Of a DNA stretch of 64,000 bases, positions 63,970 through 64,000 are shown in pieces; within the stretch, counting starts at the first letter, position 1; every line of letters begins with the position of its first letter. The translations under genes and the position numbers were made by a program. The DNA comes from Caldilineaceae bacterium (GTDB taxonomy: Bacteria > Chloroflexota > Anaerolineae > Caldilineales > Caldilineaceae), in NCBI GenBank assembly GCA_020634815.1, contig JACKBA010000005.1, forward strand, positions 215,936 to 279,935, read 5' to 3'. The notes under the pieces were generated by a model, which was given only the letters and a program-made list of their open reading frames with translations, made no database searches and was not told the DNA's origin.

Positions 63970-64000
63970 ATTCGTAGTGGCGGCTTCAGCCGCTCCGTGT
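63970..64000. repeat. GTGGCGGCTTCAGCCGC palindromic repeat, cut by the window end
   Basis: GCGGCTTCAGCCGC is a short hairpin within CGTAGTGGCGGCTTCAGCCG. This phrase has the look of a dispersed REP-like element. Confidence 0.45.

Overview
This window looks like a chromosomal segment from a G+C-rich, aerobic bacterium. The best guess is a member of the Chloroflexota (Anaerolineae or Caldilineae type). That guess is inference. It rests on Thr/Pro-rich TPTPT linkers in exported proteins (1-1083, 9345-10655), a polyphosphate glucokinase, paired GerW-like proteins in a lineage not expected to sporulate, and an A2-type haem-copper oxidase. No rRNA, CRISPR array, prophage or plasmid gene was seen.

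Layout. 1-10.7 kb is housekeeping: the tail of a Thr/Pro-rich protein, pyrG, yebC, ruvC, an orphan OmpR-type regulator, ruvA, efp behind a consensus promoter, tRNA-Thr(CGT), a RodZ-like membrane HTH protein, def, and an exported Asp-box protein. 10.8-13.6 kb holds a PerR-like regulator and a P1B-4 metal-efflux ATPase with operator-like palindromes. 13.7-21.4 kb is a cytochrome oxidase locus (CoxII-like membrane stub, coxB, coxA, subunit IV, coxC, ctaG, an FixH/YtkA-like protein, surf1, ctaB). Its coxA, ctaG and surf1 frames are broken by single-base differences, mostly in G runs, which look like consensus errors. 21.5-25.3 kb carries a ferredoxin, an MFS pump, and a DUF368 + DedA pair, both families linked to undecaprenyl-phosphate recycling. 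25.3-28.5 kb is a GH13 sugar phosphorylase followed by glycerate 2-kinase, read here as a glucosylglycerate breakdown operon. 28.7-32.3 kb is a zinc-type ABC transporter (znuA, znuC, znuB) and its Fur-family regulator; znuA and the regulator share an upstream palindrome.

32.4-50.9 kb is a mixed metabolic and repair region: hydrolases, an S51-like/CysS-tail fusion, dinB, a 2-hydroxyacid dehydrogenase, ppgK, two tandem PPK2 genes, arginase, dnaE2, an L,D-transpeptidase, a GNAT-Dabb fusion, an AmpD-like amidase, a SulP permease and a CBS protein. 51.2-55.3 kb is a tight operon of two GerW-like proteins, a threonine/serine dehydratase, a membrane protein and a Vps62-like protein. 55.4-58 kb carries a Mut7-C RNase and a phosphoglycerate-dehydrogenase-like protein whose C-terminus resembles the free serine kinase SerK/SbnI. 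58.1-59.7 kb is a complete IS66-family element with an 8-bp target duplication. The end holds a four-PA14 exported protein, a third PPK2 and a GNAT acetyltransferase.

Themes. Polyphosphate use recurs (ppgK plus three PPK2 genes). Metal homeostasis appears as two Fur-family circuits with visible operators. Many gene ends carry long imperfect hairpins built from reiterated short words, and the IS66 element has landed in one of these.
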